From Streptomyces sulphureus DSM 40104 (GTDB lineage Bacteria; Actinomycetota; Actinomycetes; Streptomycetales; Streptomycetaceae): DNA of 64,000 bases. Shown one piece after another: positions 51,503-61,187 of this stretch; the first letter of the stretch is position 1; every line of letters begins with the position of its first letter. Location: NCBI RefSeq assembly GCF_000381025.1, contig NZ_KB905815.1, forward strand, positions 826,775 through 890,774, read 5' to 3'. The notes below the pieces were generated by a model. That model made no database searches. It saw only the letters and a list, made by a program, of their open reading frames with translations, and was not told where the DNA came from. A program made the translations under genes and the position numbers.

Positions 51503-51736
51503 CTACGCAACGACGAACGAGTAGAACCGCTTCAGCGTGCAGTGCGCCTCCAGGAGGCGGCCGTAGATCGGCTCGCCGTCCAGCTCGCGGTACGTCTCGA
51601 TCGGATCGCCCTTTATGATCAGCGCCCTCGCGCACTCCTCGCACCAGTACTGGAACGCCGGGTTCACCGGCTCCATGTCCCGGACGATCGGGGTGCCGCC
51701 GCCGCACCAGTCGCATTTCCTGCTGTGTGCACCCAT
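51503..51736 (-). CDS. Small conserved zinc-finger-like protein
   Basis: 77 residues, ATG start with GGAG upstream. CDWCGG (Cys8, Cys11) and CEEC (Cys32, Cys35) suggest one zinc site. The remainder (ALIIKGDPIETYRELDGEPIYGRLLEAHCTLKRF) is predicted helical. Function unknown. It lies between two identical tRNA-Ala genes. Confidence 0.75.
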   Translation of the reverse strand: MGAHSRKCDWCGGGTPIVRDMEPVNPAFQYWCEECARALIIKGDPIETYRELDGEPIYGRLLEAHCTLKRFYSFVVA

Positions 51737-52165
51737 GGTTCAGTCAGCTCCATCGGCGGCCGCAAGCCGTGCACACGTAGGGGACTCCTCCACTGCCTCC
51801 GCCCGGACCGACGGCGCACGACGGCCCTTCTCACGTCCACCGGAGAGCGATCGGCTCGGGACGGGGCCGCTCGCACGCGAACCGGACGCCGCGAACACTC
51901 CTCGCCGACGTCGCACGCGCCCTCCCTCCGGCTTCCCCTCCAGCCGTCCCGATTCTGCCATGTTCCGTCCGCGCCGAGCAGTGCAGCAGAGCGATCCGGA
52001 CGCGAGTGCGACCGCGCGATCCGCCGTCCTCGGAAGGCTGTTCGGCTGCACGGCCGCTCCCCACCCGTACCCGTCCGGGCACCGTTCGACTCCGCCCGCC
52101 GGGGGCAAACCCAACTGCCCCGCAACGGCGAGAAGTTGGCAGGTGCGCCAACCCCTCCGACACAA
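51737..52165. other. Gene-free stretch between small zinc-finger gene and tRNA-Ala copy 2
   Basis: 429 bp with no supported gene. It must hold the promoter of the small zinc-finger gene. No repeat or RNA structure stood out apart from the terminator that follows. Confidence 0.45.
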
Positions 52166-52195
52166 AGATCCCGCCCTCTGGCGAGGACGGGATCT
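52166..52195 (-). terminator. tRNA-Ala copy 2 terminator
   Basis: AGATCCCG/CGGGATCT stem, extended by three further pairs including one G-U, just past the tRNA 3' end and followed on the minus strand by TTT. Confidence 0.7.
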
Positions 52196-52203
52196 CTGGA
52201 CTG

Positions 52204-52276
<73 letters not shown>

Positions 52277-52409
52277 GCGTCCCTGCGACGGGCGCCGGGA
52301 ACGGGTAGAAGCTTAACCGGTGACCAGCCCGAATGAGAAATCCACTGCACCCCGTGCCGACGCAGCGAGCAACGAGCGGCCTTTGGACGGTCGTTGACCG
52401 GTATCCGCC

Positions 52410-53066
52410 TCAGTCGTCGTCGCCGAGGACCGGCTCCGGAAGGCTGCCCGCGTTGTGCTCCATGAGGCGCCATCCGCGTACGCCCTCGCCCAACACCGAC
52501 CAGCAGCAGTTGGAGAGGCCGCCGAGCGCCTCCCAGGTCCCGGGCGCGAGGCCGAGCAGCCGGCCGATGGTCGTCCGGATCGTGCCACCGTGGCTGACCA
52601 CCACCAGCGTGCCTCCGGCCGGCAGCTTCTCCACGCTCCGCTCCACCACGGGCGCCGCACGATCCGCCACCTCGGCCTCCAGCTCACCGCCTCCGCGGCG
52701 GACCGGCTCGCCGCGCTTCCACGCGGTGTACTGCTCCGGATGGCGCTCCAGGATCTCCTCGTGCGTCAGGCCCTGCCAGGACCCGGCGTACGTCTCGCGC
52801 AGCCCCTCGTCGTAGGTGACCTCCAGGCCCGTGAGCGCGGCGAGTTCGGCCGCCGTCGCCGCGGTACGGCGCAGGTCGGAAGCGACGATCGCGTGCGGGC
52901 CGAGGCCCGCGAGAAGCCGGGCCGCCCGCCGGGCCTGCTGGATGCCGGCCTCGGTGAGTGCGATGTCCGTGGTGCCCTGGAAGCGGCGTTCGAGGTTCCA
53001 CAGCGTCTGCCCGTGCCGCCAGAGGACGATCTTGCGTCCGCCGGGCCCGGCGCCCTGCGCGCTCAG
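52410..53066 (-). CDS. Histidine phosphatase (phosphoglycerate mutase-like)
   Basis: 218 residues if translation begins at the CTG at 53066, which overlaps the rsfS stop as CTGA. No ATG, GTG or TTG occurs in frame before the catalytic motif IVLWRHGQTLWN (RHG). Protein continues through ASDLRRTAATAAEL, GLRETYAGSWQGLTHEEIL and VVVSHGGTIRTTIGRLLG, so all catalytic parts are present. A purine-rich GGGGAGCGGAG precedes the CTG. It may be a glucosyl-3-phosphoglycerate or general phosphatase. Coupled to rsfS. Confidence 0.85.
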   Translation of the reverse strand: MSAQGAGPGGRKIVLWRHGQTLWNLERRFQGTTDIALTEAGIQQARRAARLLAGLGPHAIVASDLRRTAATAAELAALTGLEVTYDEGLRETYAGSWQGLTHEEILERHPEQYTAWKRGEPVRRGGGELEAEVADRAAPVVERSVEKLPAGGTLVVVSHGGTIRTTIGRLLGLAPGTWEALGGLSNCCWSVLGEGVRGWRLMEHNAGSLPEPVLGDDD

Positions 53067-53497
53067 CTCCGCTCCCCGTCCAGCGCGCCCTCCTGGGACT
53101 GCCGATGGCGCTCGCCCTCGCCCGCGGTCGCCTGCGCGTCGGCGGGGAGCTCCACCTGCGGGCAGTCCTTCCAGAGCCGCTCCAGCGCGTAGTAGACGCG
53201 CTCCTCGGAGTGCTGCACGTGCACCACGATGTCGACGAAGTCGAGCAGCACCCAGCGGCCGTCGCGCTCGCCCTCACGACGGGCCGGGCGCGCGTCGCAC
53301 TCCTCGCGCAGGCGCTCCTCGACCTCGTCGACGATGCCCTTGACCTGGCGGTCGTTGGGGGCGGAGGCGAGGAGGAAGGAGTCGGTGAGGGCGAGGACGT
53401 CGCTCACGTCGTAGGCGACGATGTCGTGGGCGAGCTTGTCGGCCGCCGCCTGGGCGGCGACGGTGGTCAGCTCGAGGGCGCGGGGTGTGGCGGTCAC
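53063..53497 (-). CDS. rsfS: Ribosome silencing factor RsfS
   Basis: 144 residues from the GTG at 53497. Binds L14 of the 50S subunit to block subunit joining under starvation. Core motifs are DKLAHDIVAYDVSDVLALTDSFLLASAPNDRQVKGI and RWVLLDFVDIVVHVQHSEERVYYALERLW. The polar C-terminal tail is variable. Lies between the LytR_C gene and the phosphatase, overlapping the latter. Confidence 0.93.
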   Translation of the reverse strand: MTATPRALELTTVAAQAAADKLAHDIVAYDVSDVLALTDSFLLASAPNDRQVKGIVDEVEERLREECDARPARREGERDGRWVLLDFVDIVVHVQHSEERVYYALERLWKDCPQVELPADAQATAGEGERHRQSQEGALDGERS

Positions 53498-53580
53498 AGG
53501 TGATGCTTTCGGGTCGATTGTCTGGATTGGGACACACGCAGGTTTCCAGGGTCTCACGCCGGTGACGCGGCCCCGCAGGC

Positions 53581-55191
53581 TCAGCCCTTGTAGTCGGCGC
53601 CGAGCACGACGGAGACGTCCGCGTTGCCGGACACCTCGCCCTTGCGGGCGGCGCTCTCCCGGAGCCCGAGGGTCTTCGCGACCTCGACGGCCTTGGCCTT
53701 GTCGCCCGCCTCCGCATAGGTGACGACCGAGCGGGCCCGGGCCGAGGCCGCGGCTCCGCCCTTCACCACGGTGTACCCGCTGTTGACGAGCGCGACCGAG
53801 GCGGCGTCGTCCCGCCCGCGCGCGCCCGTCGCGTTCTCGACGCCGACGCGCAGCACTCCTTCGGTGTCGGAGTTCTTCACGGTGCCGCCGAGGATCTGCT
53901 TGACCATGCCCCCGCTCGTGGCCCGGCTCAGCGTCCCGTTGGCCCGCACCGGGAGGACGCGGGTGTCGTAGGAGCCGTTCTTCGCCTGCTCGGCGAGCTT
54001 GGCGAGGGAAGCGCCCAACTGCTTCTCGCTCAGCGACGGGTCGGGGATCTGGCCGAGCGACTCGACGGTGCGGCCGGCCGCTGCCGGCTCGCTGGAGAGC
54101 TTGCGGAGCGAGGCGTGGAGTACCTGGCCGAAGCGGTTGAGCTGCTTGGCCTCCGCCTCGGCCGGTGCGCGGTGCGTGGCGTAGGCGACGGCGGCGCGGC
54201 CGTCGAGGTCGCGGTCGGCGCCGCTGCGGACGAGGGGGCTCTCGCCCTTCTTCTTCGCGGGGATCGTCGCGTCGGCGTCGATCGTGATGCCGCCGACGAG
54301 CTCGACGAGGTTCTCCAGGTACGGGGTGTCCAGCCGCCAGGTGCCCTTGATGTCGGCGCCGAGGAGCGTGCCGAGCGCGTCCCTCGTCGGGGAGGCGCCC
54401 TCGTCCTCGACGGCCTTGCCGAGGGTGGTCGCCGTCCCCTCCTCGGCCGTGACCGCGAGGGAGTTGGGGAGGAGGAGGGTGCTGCCCTTGCTCGCGCTCT
54501 CGTTGTCGACGAGAAGGGCTGTCGAGGTGTCACCGCCGTCGGTCGAGCGCAGGTGCACGACGATCACGTCGCGCCGCTGCTCGCCCGTGGCCGCGGCCTC
54601 GTCCTTCGACCCGTCGAGCCCGGGCAGCATCCCGGCGTACCAGAGGTACCCGAGGCCGCCCGCCACGAGGACGACGGCGGCGACGACGAGCGCGACGATC
54701 CGGTTCCGTCCGCGGCGCTTCGCCTCCTCGCGGCGCTCGGTGCGGCTCTCGCTGAACTTCAGCCAGTCGATGACGTCCTCGGAGTCTTCGGCCGGCTCCT
54801 CGACGAAGGAGAACTGCTCCGTGCGGTAGTCGGGCCCGGCGTCGGCGGCCGGGCCGTCCTGCGGCGGCTGTGCCTGGTGCGGGAAGGGCGGCTGCTGCTG
54901 CGGCGCGTACGGATCGGGCTGCTGCTGCGGCGAGTCGAGGGGGTAGGCGTACGGGTCGTACCCGGCCTGCTCTTCCGCGTACGGCTGGCCGTACCCCTGG
55001 GGCTGCTGCTGCGCGTAGGGGTCGGCGTAGGAGTCGTACGACGGATAGCCGGGGTGCTGCGCCGAGGGGTCGTAGCCCTGGTACGTCTGCTGGGGCTGGG
55101 ACGCGCTCGCGTAGATGGGGCGGCCGTACTCGTCGTAGCCGAGGATCTCCGGCTGCCGACCGTACGGGTCGTACCCGTAGCCGTCGCTCAC
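53581..55191 (-). CDS. LytR_C-domain membrane protein with degenerate LCP region
   Basis: 536 residues, GTG start overlapping the nadD stop. Residues 1-125 are Tyr/Gln/Pro/Asp-rich repeats. A membrane segment lies at about 167-188 ([22 protein letters not shown] split). An extracellular LCP-like domain occupies about 200-380 and a LytR_C domain about 430-536. The usual LCP active-site patterns (GSDxR, RSDT, IPRD) appear replaced by [12 protein letters not shown] and LPNSL, so polymer-ligase activity is doubtful. In the nadD-rsfS operon, where such a gene is common in Streptomyces. Confidence 0.78.
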   Translation of the reverse strand: MSDGYGYDPYGRQPEILGYDEYGRPIYASASQPQQTYQGYDPSAQHPGYPSYDSYADPYAQQQPQGYGQPYAEEQAGYDPYAYPLDSPQQQPDPYAPQQQPPFPHQAQPPQDGPAADAGPDYRTEQFSFVEEPAEDSEDVIDWLKFSESRTERREEAKRRGRNRIVALVVAAVVLVAGGLGYLWYAGMLPGLDGSKDEAAATGEQRRDVIVVHLRSTDGGDTSTALLVDNESASKGSTLLLPNSLAVTAEEGTATTLGKAVEDEGASPTRDALGTLLGADIKGTWRLDTPYLENLVELVGGITIDADATIPAKKKGESPLVRSGADRDLDGRAAVAYATHRAPAEAEAKQLNRFGQVLHASLRKLSSEPAAAGRTVESLGQIPDPSLSEKQLGASLAKLAEQAKNGSYDTRVLPVRANGTLSRATSGGMVKQILGGTVKNSDTEGVLRVGVENATGARGRDDAASVALVNSGYTVVKGGAAASARARSVVTYAEAGDKAKAVEVAKTLGLRESAARKGEVSGNADVSVVLGADYKG

Positions 55192-55844
55192 TCCTGCGCT
55201 CCCCCCGACTCCTCGTCCTCGACCGTCTCGACGACCTCCCGGTACAGCCCGCGTTTCATGATGTACCGCACGATGCCGTCGGGCACGAGGTACCAGATGG
55301 GGTCGCCCCGCTCGACTCTGGCGCGGCAGTCGGTCGACGAGATCGCGAGCGCCGGCACCTCGACGAGGGAGACGCCGCCGTGCGGCAGCCCCGGGTCGGT
55401 GAGCGCGTGTCCCGGACGGGTGACCCCGATGAAGTGGGCGAGGGAGAAGAGCTCCTCGGTGTTGCGCCAACTGAGGATCTGTGAAAGGGCATCGGCGCCG
55501 GTGATGAAGAACAGGTCGGTGTCGGGATCGAGCTCCCGCAGCTCCCTGAGCGTGTCTATCGTGTACGTCCGGCCGCCACGGTCGATGTCGATCCGGCTCA
55601 CCGAGAACTGCGGGTTGCCGACGGTGGCGATCACCGTCATCAGGTAGCGGTCCTCGGCGGGCGAGACCCGCTTGTGGGTCTTCTGCCACGGCATACCCGC
55701 CGGGACGAAGACGACCTCATCGAGGTGGAAGCGGGCTGCCACCTCACTCGCTGCGACGAGGTGCCCGTGGTGGATGGGGTCGAAGGTCCCGCCCATCACA
55801 CCGAGCCGCCGCTTCGCGGTCCCGGGCACTATGTGCTCTCCCAT
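55188..55844 (-). CDS. nadD: Nicotinate-nucleotide adenylyltransferase
   Basis: Makes nicotinate adenine dinucleotide in NAD synthesis. 218 residues, ATG start. [11 protein letters not shown] (18-28) is the nucleotidyltransferase motif and [10 protein letters not shown] corresponds to the ISTxxR signature. Start of the nadD - LytR_C - rsfS - phosphatase operon, with a 4-bp overlap to the next gene. Confidence 0.95.
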   Translation of the reverse strand: MGEHIVPGTAKRRLGVMGGTFDPIHHGHLVAASEVAARFHLDEVVFVPAGMPWQKTHKRVSPAEDRYLMTVIATVGNPQFSVSRIDIDRGGRTYTIDTLRELRELDPDTDLFFITGADALSQILSWRNTEELFSLAHFIGVTRPGHALTDPGLPHGGVSLVEVPALAISSTDCRARVERGDPIWYLVPDGIVRYIMKRGLYREVVETVEDEESGGAQE

Positions 55845-55938
55845 GCGTGCCGACCCTATCCTGTCTTCGGTCAGCGCGGCCCTCCCTCACAGCACGGCCG
55901 CACGGCCGGGCGACCGGCCCGGCAGGACGGTCCGGGGC

Positions 55939-56100
55939 TCAGCGGTCCCGGTTGAAGCGCGTGGTGATCCACAGCAGCAGGAGCAGCGCGAACAGGGCGC
56001 CGAAACCGGTGAGAAGAGGGTTGAGGCTCTCGTGCTCACCGCCGTGCCCCTCGGAGGCGAGCACGGTGAGGGCGTCGTGTGCGGTGCTGGGCAGAGTCAT
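55939..56100 (-). CDS. Small single-pass membrane protein (53 aa)
   Basis: Starts at the ATG at 56100 (MTLPSTAHDALTVLASEGHG) and ends with a hydrophobic helix (about 31-46, TGFGALFALLLLLWIT) and a basic tail TTRFNRDR. Third codon positions are GC-rich as expected for coding. Short proteins with a helix followed by ITTRFNRDR recur next to nadD in streptomycetes as far as I recall. Function unknown. It is transcribed toward nadD. Confidence 0.65.
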   Translation of the reverse strand: MTLPSTAHDALTVLASEGHGGEHESLNPLLTGFGALFALLLLLWITTRFNRDR

Positions 56101-56358
56101 CGTCGCGGACCCATCCAAGTCTCGTAGGGGCGTGCGCAGGTCGTACGGCAGCGCGGCCGGTTACGACCGCGCAGGCTCATGGTAAGCGTGGTCCCTCGAC
56201 CGGCTCACGCCGACTCAGCTCACCGGGCCGAGGGGCGGGGCGGCGGGAACGTCCGTACCGCCGCGGCCGTTGTGCGAGGACGGCCGGGAAGGTGCAACTC
56301 CTCGGCACGGCAAGGCGTCTGCACCTAATGTGGACGGCCGACGCGGAGGGGACACCAC

Positions 56359-57462
56359 ATGACGGACCACAGCGACAGCACGCCTGGCGGAGGCCCCGAG
56401 GAGAACCCCGAACGCCTCCCCGGCCGGGAGCGCCGGAGGTTCCCCGGCATCTCCTCGCGCGCGTACGAGCACCCGGCGGACCGCTCGGCGCTCGTGGCGC
56501 TCCGCAAGCTCACGGGGTTCGACGCCGTCTTCAAATCGCTGAGCGGCCTGCTGCCCGAGCGCAGCATGCGCCTGCTCTACCTCTCGGACTCCGTCCGTGT
56601 CTCGGAGGAGCAGTTCGCGCACCTCGACGTCATGCTCCGGGACGCCTGCTACATCCTGGACCTCGAGAAGGTCCCGGCGATGTACGTCACCCAGGACCCG
56701 AAGCCCAACGCCATGTGCGTCGGGATGGACGAGCCGGTGATCGTGCTCACCACCGGGCTCGTCGAGCTCCTCGACGAGGAGGAGATGCGCGCCGTCGTGG
56801 GCCACGAGGTGGGGCACGCCCTCTCGGGCCATGCGGTGTACCGCACGATACTTCTCTTCCTCACCACCTTCGCGCTCAAGATCGCCTGGATTCCGCTGGG
56901 GAACGTGGCCGTGATGGCGATCATCACGGCGCTGCGGGAGTGGTTCCGCAAGTCGGAGCTGTCGGCCGACCGCGCCGGGCTCCTCGTGGGACAGGACCTC
57001 GACGCCTCGATGCGCGGCCTGATGAAGCTCGCGGGCGGCAACCACCTGCACCGGATGAACGTCGACGCGTTCCTCGCCCAGGCCGACGAGTACGAGGCCG
57101 GCGGCGATCTGAGGGATTCCGTCCTCAAGGTCCTCAACGTGCTGCCGCGCAGCCACCCCTTCACCACCGTGCGCGCCGCCGAACTGCGGAAGTGGGCCAA
57201 GAGCCGGGACTACCAGCGACTCATGGAAGGCCACTACGACCGCCGCGGAGACGACCCGGACGCCTCCTTCTCCGACTCCTTCCGCCAGAGCGCGGAGCAC
57301 TACTCGGAGACGGTGCGGAACAGCAAGGACCCGCTGCTGGGCCTCGTGAAGGACATCGCGGGCGGCGCAGGCGACCTCGGCGGCAAGCTCCGCGACACCT
57401 TCACGGGACGGGGCGGCGGCAAGAACGAGGGGGACGGCGGCCCTACGGGGAAGGGTTCCTAG
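56359..57462 (+). CDS. M48-family membrane metallopeptidase
   Basis: 367 residues, ATG start with CGGAGGGG upstream. Zinc motif HEVGH (149-153) and the third-ligand motif KSELSADRAG (Glu200). Two hydrophobic stretches follow HEVGH (about 162-192), as in HtpX-like enzymes. The C-terminal region is polar and Gly-rich. Probably involved in membrane-protein quality control. Its 3' end overlaps the convergent gene by 20 bp. Confidence 0.87.
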   Translation: MTDHSDSTPGGGPEENPERLPGRERRRFPGISSRAYEHPADRSALVALRKLTGFDAVFKSLSGLLPERSMRLLYLSDSVRVSEEQFAHLDVMLRDACYILDLEKVPAMYVTQDPKPNAMCVGMDEPVIVLTTGLVELLDEEEMRAVVGHEVGHALSGHAVYRTILLFLTTFALKIAWIPLGNVAVMAIITALREWFRKSELSADRAGLLVGQDLDASMRGLMKLAGGNHLHRMNVDAFLAQADEYEAGGDLRDSVLKVLNVLPRSHPFTTVRAAELRKWAKSRDYQRLMEGHYDRRGDDPDASFSDSFRQSAEHYSETVRNSKDPLLGLVKDIAGGAGDLGGKLRDTFTGRGGGKNEGDGGPTGKGS

Positions 57463-58543
57463 GGCTCGGCTGGGCGTTGGCCGCGAGCGCACCGCACGTC
57501 GGGACGGCCGAGCGTCCGTCGGCGTACGGGTTGGTCCCCGCGGGGCCGTCCTCCTTCGCCTTCTCACCGGCGAGGAGCGGGACGAGAGTGTCGGAGGGAT
57601 CGGCGGAGCACGGCAGCGGGCCCGCGCGCATCGAGACCTGGCGCACGCTGAGTTGGTGGTCCCTGAGGTCCTCGCGGGTGAAGTGGAAGCGGACCTCGCG
57701 GCGCACGGTGAAGAGCGACGCCGCCTCCTGCGCACCGCCGCCGGCGGGGCGTACGGCGTAGGCGAAGACGTGGTCGGCGGTGACCTCCAGCGCGGCGGGC
57801 CCCTCCTCCTTGACGACGAGCGTGCCGTCGACCCGAACCCGCGGATCGGCGAGGGCGGTCTTCTCCGGGTCGAACCGGACCATCCAGCCGGTGGCCGCGT
57901 AGCTGCCGTCGTTGCGGGGGCTCTTCAGGCTTTCGTCGAACTGCCGCTGCTGGCCCGGGTTGAGGAGCAGCCGCACGGGGCGGGCCGCGCCGCCCGTCAG
58001 GACCTCCGGGTCGAGGGAGCTCTCGACGACGTACTCCTTCGCGCTGGTGAGCGCCGTGAGGACCTCGCTCTCCGAGAAGTGCTCGCTGCGCCGGGCCGGC
58101 GGCAGCGTCACGCCGTCGGCGCCCGAGCGGAACGCGGCGGCGGGGCTGTGCGTGAAGAGGTCCTCGGACTCGGCCCCCGGGACCGCGTCGCGGGGTGCGA
58201 GCGGCAGCAGCGAGATGCGCATCGGCTCGGCCGCCGGCTGCGGGGGCGTGTGGTACGGGTTGCGGATGCCCATGTAGATGGCGGTGCCGAAAGCCATCGC
58301 GATGAGCAGGCAGAGCAGGACGCCCTGCTTGGAGAAGGTGAGCCCCGTCTTCCGCTCGGCGGCCGGACGGCTGCGCACCGCTGCGTGCGAGTCGTCGGCG
58401 AACCGCTCCTGTGCGGAGTACTCCTGGAGCCGTGCAGCCTGCACGAACGACTCGTCGAAGACGAGCGCTCCGTACTCTTCGTCACCGCCTGTGGGGCCCC
58501 CGCTCTCCGGCGCCCCATCGGGCGGGTCTTCGCGCCCGGACAT
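57443..58543 (-). CDS. Single-pass membrane protein, unknown function, VFDE motif
   Basis: 366 residues from the ATG at 58543. TACTCT ends 6 nt upstream, suggesting a leaderless mRNA. The N-terminal cytoplasmic part carries EEYGALVFDESFVQAARLQE (22-41) and AQERFADDS. A membrane helix lies at about 73-92. The extracellular part (about 95-366) is beta-rich with no known domain. The N-terminal motif recurs in the next protein upstream (58727-59395), so the two are related. Confidence 0.72.
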   Translation of the reverse strand: MSGREDPPDGAPESGGPTGGDEEYGALVFDESFVQAARLQEYSAQERFADDSHAAVRSRPAAERKTGLTFSKQGVLLCLLIAMAFGTAIYMGIRNPYHTPPQPAAEPMRISLLPLAPRDAVPGAESEDLFTHSPAAAFRSGADGVTLPPARRSEHFSESEVLTALTSAKEYVVESSLDPEVLTGGAARPVRLLLNPGQQRQFDESLKSPRNDGSYAATGWMVRFDPEKTALADPRVRVDGTLVVKEEGPAALEVTADHVFAYAVRPAGGGAQEAASLFTVRREVRFHFTREDLRDHQLSVRQVSMRAGPLPCSADPSDTLVPLLAGEKAKEDGPAGTNPYADGRSAVPTCGALAANAQPSPRNPSP

Positions 58544-58726
58544 AAGAACAGAGTAGGTCCGGTGCACGCGTCGTGAACGGTCGGCTGTGGACAACGTGCG
58601 GAAATCACGGGTGTTTTCGGTGCCGGACGTGACGAGCCGCACCTTTTCCGCAGGCAGCAAGGGGCGGACGACAGGGGCGGAAAGCGAAAGTCCGCTCCGA
58701 CGCGGGGTCGCGAGGAGCGGATTCGC

Positions 58727-59395
58727 CTATCCGGGTCCTGGTTCCGCCGTGGCCGGCGCCTGTTCGGGCCGAGTCGAGTGGAGGTTGCCCGGCAGGTCCT
58801 CGGAGGACTCGATGTCGGCCGTCGCGGGTGGGGGTTCGGGGTCGTCGCGCTGTGCGGCGGCGCCCCGGTAGACGGCGCTGAACGCCAGGGCGACCACACC
58901 GAGGCCCATCACCACGGCCAGCACCCACGCCACGGGGCGCTGCCAGCGGCCGTGGCCGCGGTACGGGCGAGCCGACGCCGGCGGGCCGGAGGCGGCCGGG
59001 CGGCCGTAGCCGTAGTCGGCGCCGTGCTCGTACGCCTCCAGGTCCGGCGGGAGCCCGGAGCGCAGGTGCGGGTGGAAGCCGGGGCCGAAGTTCTCCGGGC
59101 GCGCGAAGCGGACCTGACGCTCGGCCTCGGGGTCGGGCTCCTCGCCCTCGGCTAGGGCGTCGTAGTCGTCGTAGCCCGAAGGGTCGTCCCACGGGTAGCG
59201 GGGCTCCTCCGGGTCCTGGTGCGGCTGCGCCGAGGTGAGCATGCGCTCGGCGGCCGTCGGTTCGTGGACCTCGGCGGCACGCACGAAGTCCTCGTCGAAG
59301 ACCACGGTGGCGAACTCTTCGTCCGCTTCCCCGTGGTGGCGGTACTCGGGCTCCTCGCCGTCCGGGAACGGCCTGCCCCCCACGTCGTCCGGCAC
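58727..59395 (-). CDS. Single-pass membrane protein, unknown function, VFDE motif
   Basis: 222 residues from the GTG at 59395. TACGCT ends 7 nt before it, so the mRNA may be leaderless. The N-terminus has EEFATVVFDEDFVRAAEVHE and TAAERML, parallel to the neighbouring protein, followed by an acidic Pro/Tyr-rich linker. A membrane helix lies at about 154-173 (VAWVLAVVMGLGVVALAFSA split). The short outer tail is Pro/Glu-rich. Function unknown. Located between proA and its paralogue. Confidence 0.7.
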   Translation of the reverse strand: MPDDVGGRPFPDGEEPEYRHHGEADEEFATVVFDEDFVRAAEVHEPTAAERMLTSAQPHQDPEEPRYPWDDPSGYDDYDALAEGEEPDPEAERQVRFARPENFGPGFHPHLRSGLPPDLEAYEHGADYGYGRPAASGPPASARPYRGHGRWQRPVAWVLAVVMGLGVVALAFSAVYRGAAAQRDDPEPPPATADIESSEDLPGNLHSTRPEQAPATAEPGPG

Positions 59396-59445
59396 GGGGT
59401 CCAGCGTAGACCTATACGGTCAATTTGGGCAGTGAGCGCAAAAAT

Positions 59446-60711
59446 TCAACCGCGGATGTGGCCGTCGCCCGTGACGACGTACTTGGTCGACGTCAGCTCG
59501 GGGAGGCCCATGGGCCCCCTGGCGTGGAGCTTCTGCGTCGAGATGCCGATCTCGGCGCCGAAGCCGAACTCGCTCCCGTCGGTGAAGCGGGTCGAGGCGT
59601 TGACCATCACGGCGGTGGCGTCGACGAGGGCGGTGAAGCGGCGGGTGGCCGAGGTGTCGCGGGCGACGATCGCCTCGGTGTGGCCCGAGGTGTGGGCGCG
59701 GATGTGCGCGACGGCCGCGTCGAGCGAGGGGACGACGGCGGCGGCGAGGTCGTAGGAGAGGTACTCCGTCGACCAGTCCTCGGGCGTGGCGGGGACGACG
59801 GCCGGATCGGCGCGCTGCCAGCGCTCGTCGCCGTGGAGGGTGACGCCGGCCTTGCCCAGCGCCTCGGCCGCGCGGGGCAGGAACGCGTCGGCGATCTCCT
59901 CATGGACGAGGACCGTCTCCGCCGCGTTGCAGACGCTGGGGCGCTGCGCCTTGGAGTTGACGACGATGTCGACGGCCGTCTCCACGTCGGCCGAGGCGTC
60001 GACGTAGACGTGGCAGTTGCCGACGCCCGTCTCGATCACGGGGACCGTGGACCCCTCCACGACGGTGCGGATCAGCGAGGCACCGCCGCGCGGGATGAGA
60101 ACGTCTACGAGTCCCCGGGCACGCATCAGCTCCTCGACGCTCTCCCGGCTCTCCCCCGGGACGAGCTGCACCGCGTCGGCCGGGACGCCTGCCGACGCGA
60201 CCGCCTCCCTGAGCACCTCGACGAGCGCACTGTTCGAGGCGTACGCCGAGGAGGAGCCGCGCAGCAGGACGGCGTTGCCGGACTTCAGGCACAGCGCTGC
60301 CGCGTCGACCGTGACGTTCGGCCGCGCCTCGTAGACGATGCCGACGACGCCGAGCGGCACCCGGACCTGCCGCAGTTCCAGGCCGTTGGGGAGGGTCGAG
60401 CCGCGCAGCACCTCGCCGACCGGATCGGGGAGGCCGACGATGCCGCGTACGTCGGCGGCGATGCCGGCGAGGCGCTCGGGGGTGAGCGTGAGCCGGTCGA
60501 GGAGCGAGGGCTCGGTGCCGGCGGCCTCGGCCCTCGCGACGTCCTCCGCATTCGCCGCGGTGATCCTCGGCGTCTGCGCGACGAGGGCCTCCGCGATCGC
60601 TTCCAGGGCCGCGTCCCGCACACTGCGGGGCAGCGGCGCCAGCTCGGCTGCGGCCTCCTTGGCACGGCGGGCGGTGGCGAGCACGGGCGACGGCTGCTGC
60701 GTGGCGGTCAT
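59446..60711 (-). CDS. proA: Gamma-glutamyl phosphate reductase
   Basis: NADPH-dependent second step of proline synthesis. 421 residues, ATG start. Catalytic cysteine in [11 protein letters not shown] (Cys261). Cofactor-site stretches are [25 protein letters not shown] and [10 protein letters not shown]. The substrate-side [21 protein letters not shown] is near the C-terminus. proB lies about 0.8 kb upstream, separated by one small gene. Confidence 0.96.
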   Translation of the reverse strand: MTATQQPSPVLATARRAKEAAAELAPLPRSVRDAALEAIAEALVAQTPRITAANAEDVARAEAAGTEPSLLDRLTLTPERLAGIAADVRGIVGLPDPVGEVLRGSTLPNGLELRQVRVPLGVVGIVYEARPNVTVDAAALCLKSGNAVLLRGSSSAYASNSALVEVLREAVASAGVPADAVQLVPGESRESVEELMRARGLVDVLIPRGGASLIRTVVEGSTVPVIETGVGNCHVYVDASADVETAVDIVVNSKAQRPSVCNAAETVLVHEEIADAFLPRAAEALGKAGVTLHGDERWQRADPAVVPATPEDWSTEYLSYDLAAAVVPSLDAAVAHIRAHTSGHTEAIVARDTSATRRFTALVDATAVMVNASTRFTDGSEFGFGAEIGISTQKLHARGPMGLPELTSTKYVVTGDGHIRG

Positions 60712-60827
60712 GTCCCCAGCCTAGCCAGGCCGCCGCAGGCGTCCGGCCGCGCGTCCGCTTCCCGAGACGGGACGGCGACCGGACGTCGACGCCGACTCGG
60801 CGTGCAGGCGCGGACGGACGCGGGGTG

Positions 60828-61187
60828 TCAGAACGGGTGGACGCCCACCGGCACGGCCGGCGGCGGCCCGTACCCCTCGGCGACCCGCTGGTGGTAGGTC
60901 TCCCGGCCGATCACCTCGAGGCCGACGATCTCCCACGGCGGAAGCTTCGCCGAGGCACGGTGCTCGCCCCACAGCCGCAGCGCCACGGCCGCCGCGTCGT
61001 GGAGGTCGCGGGCCTCCTCCCAATACCTGATCTCCGCATGGTCGTTGGCGTATCGGCTGGTGAGGAGGAAGGGATGGTCGTGCGCGAGCTGCTCCAGCGC
61101 GCGTCTGACCTCCTTGAGCGGCGCGTCGGCACCGGCGACGCTGAGCGTGATGTGCCACAGCCGGGGCTCCGGCCGAGGCTGCGGCAC
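60828..61187 (-). CDS. Conserved hypothetical protein between proB and proA
   Basis: 119 residues from the GTG at 61187, chosen because GGAGGAG lies 6 nt upstream. An ATG at 61217 lacks a ribosome site. The sequence LWHITLSVAGADAPLKEVRRALEQLAHDHPFLLTSRYA and RYWEEARDLHDAAAVALRLW is compact alpha/beta. The C-terminus ends GYGPPPAVPVGVHPF. It is strongly conserved between proB and proA in streptomycetes as far as I recall. No assigned function. Confidence 0.8.
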   Translation of the reverse strand: MPQPRPEPRLWHITLSVAGADAPLKEVRRALEQLAHDHPFLLTSRYANDHAEIRYWEEARDLHDAAAVALRLWGEHRASAKLPPWEIVGLEVIGRETYHQRVAEGYGPPPAVPVGVHPF

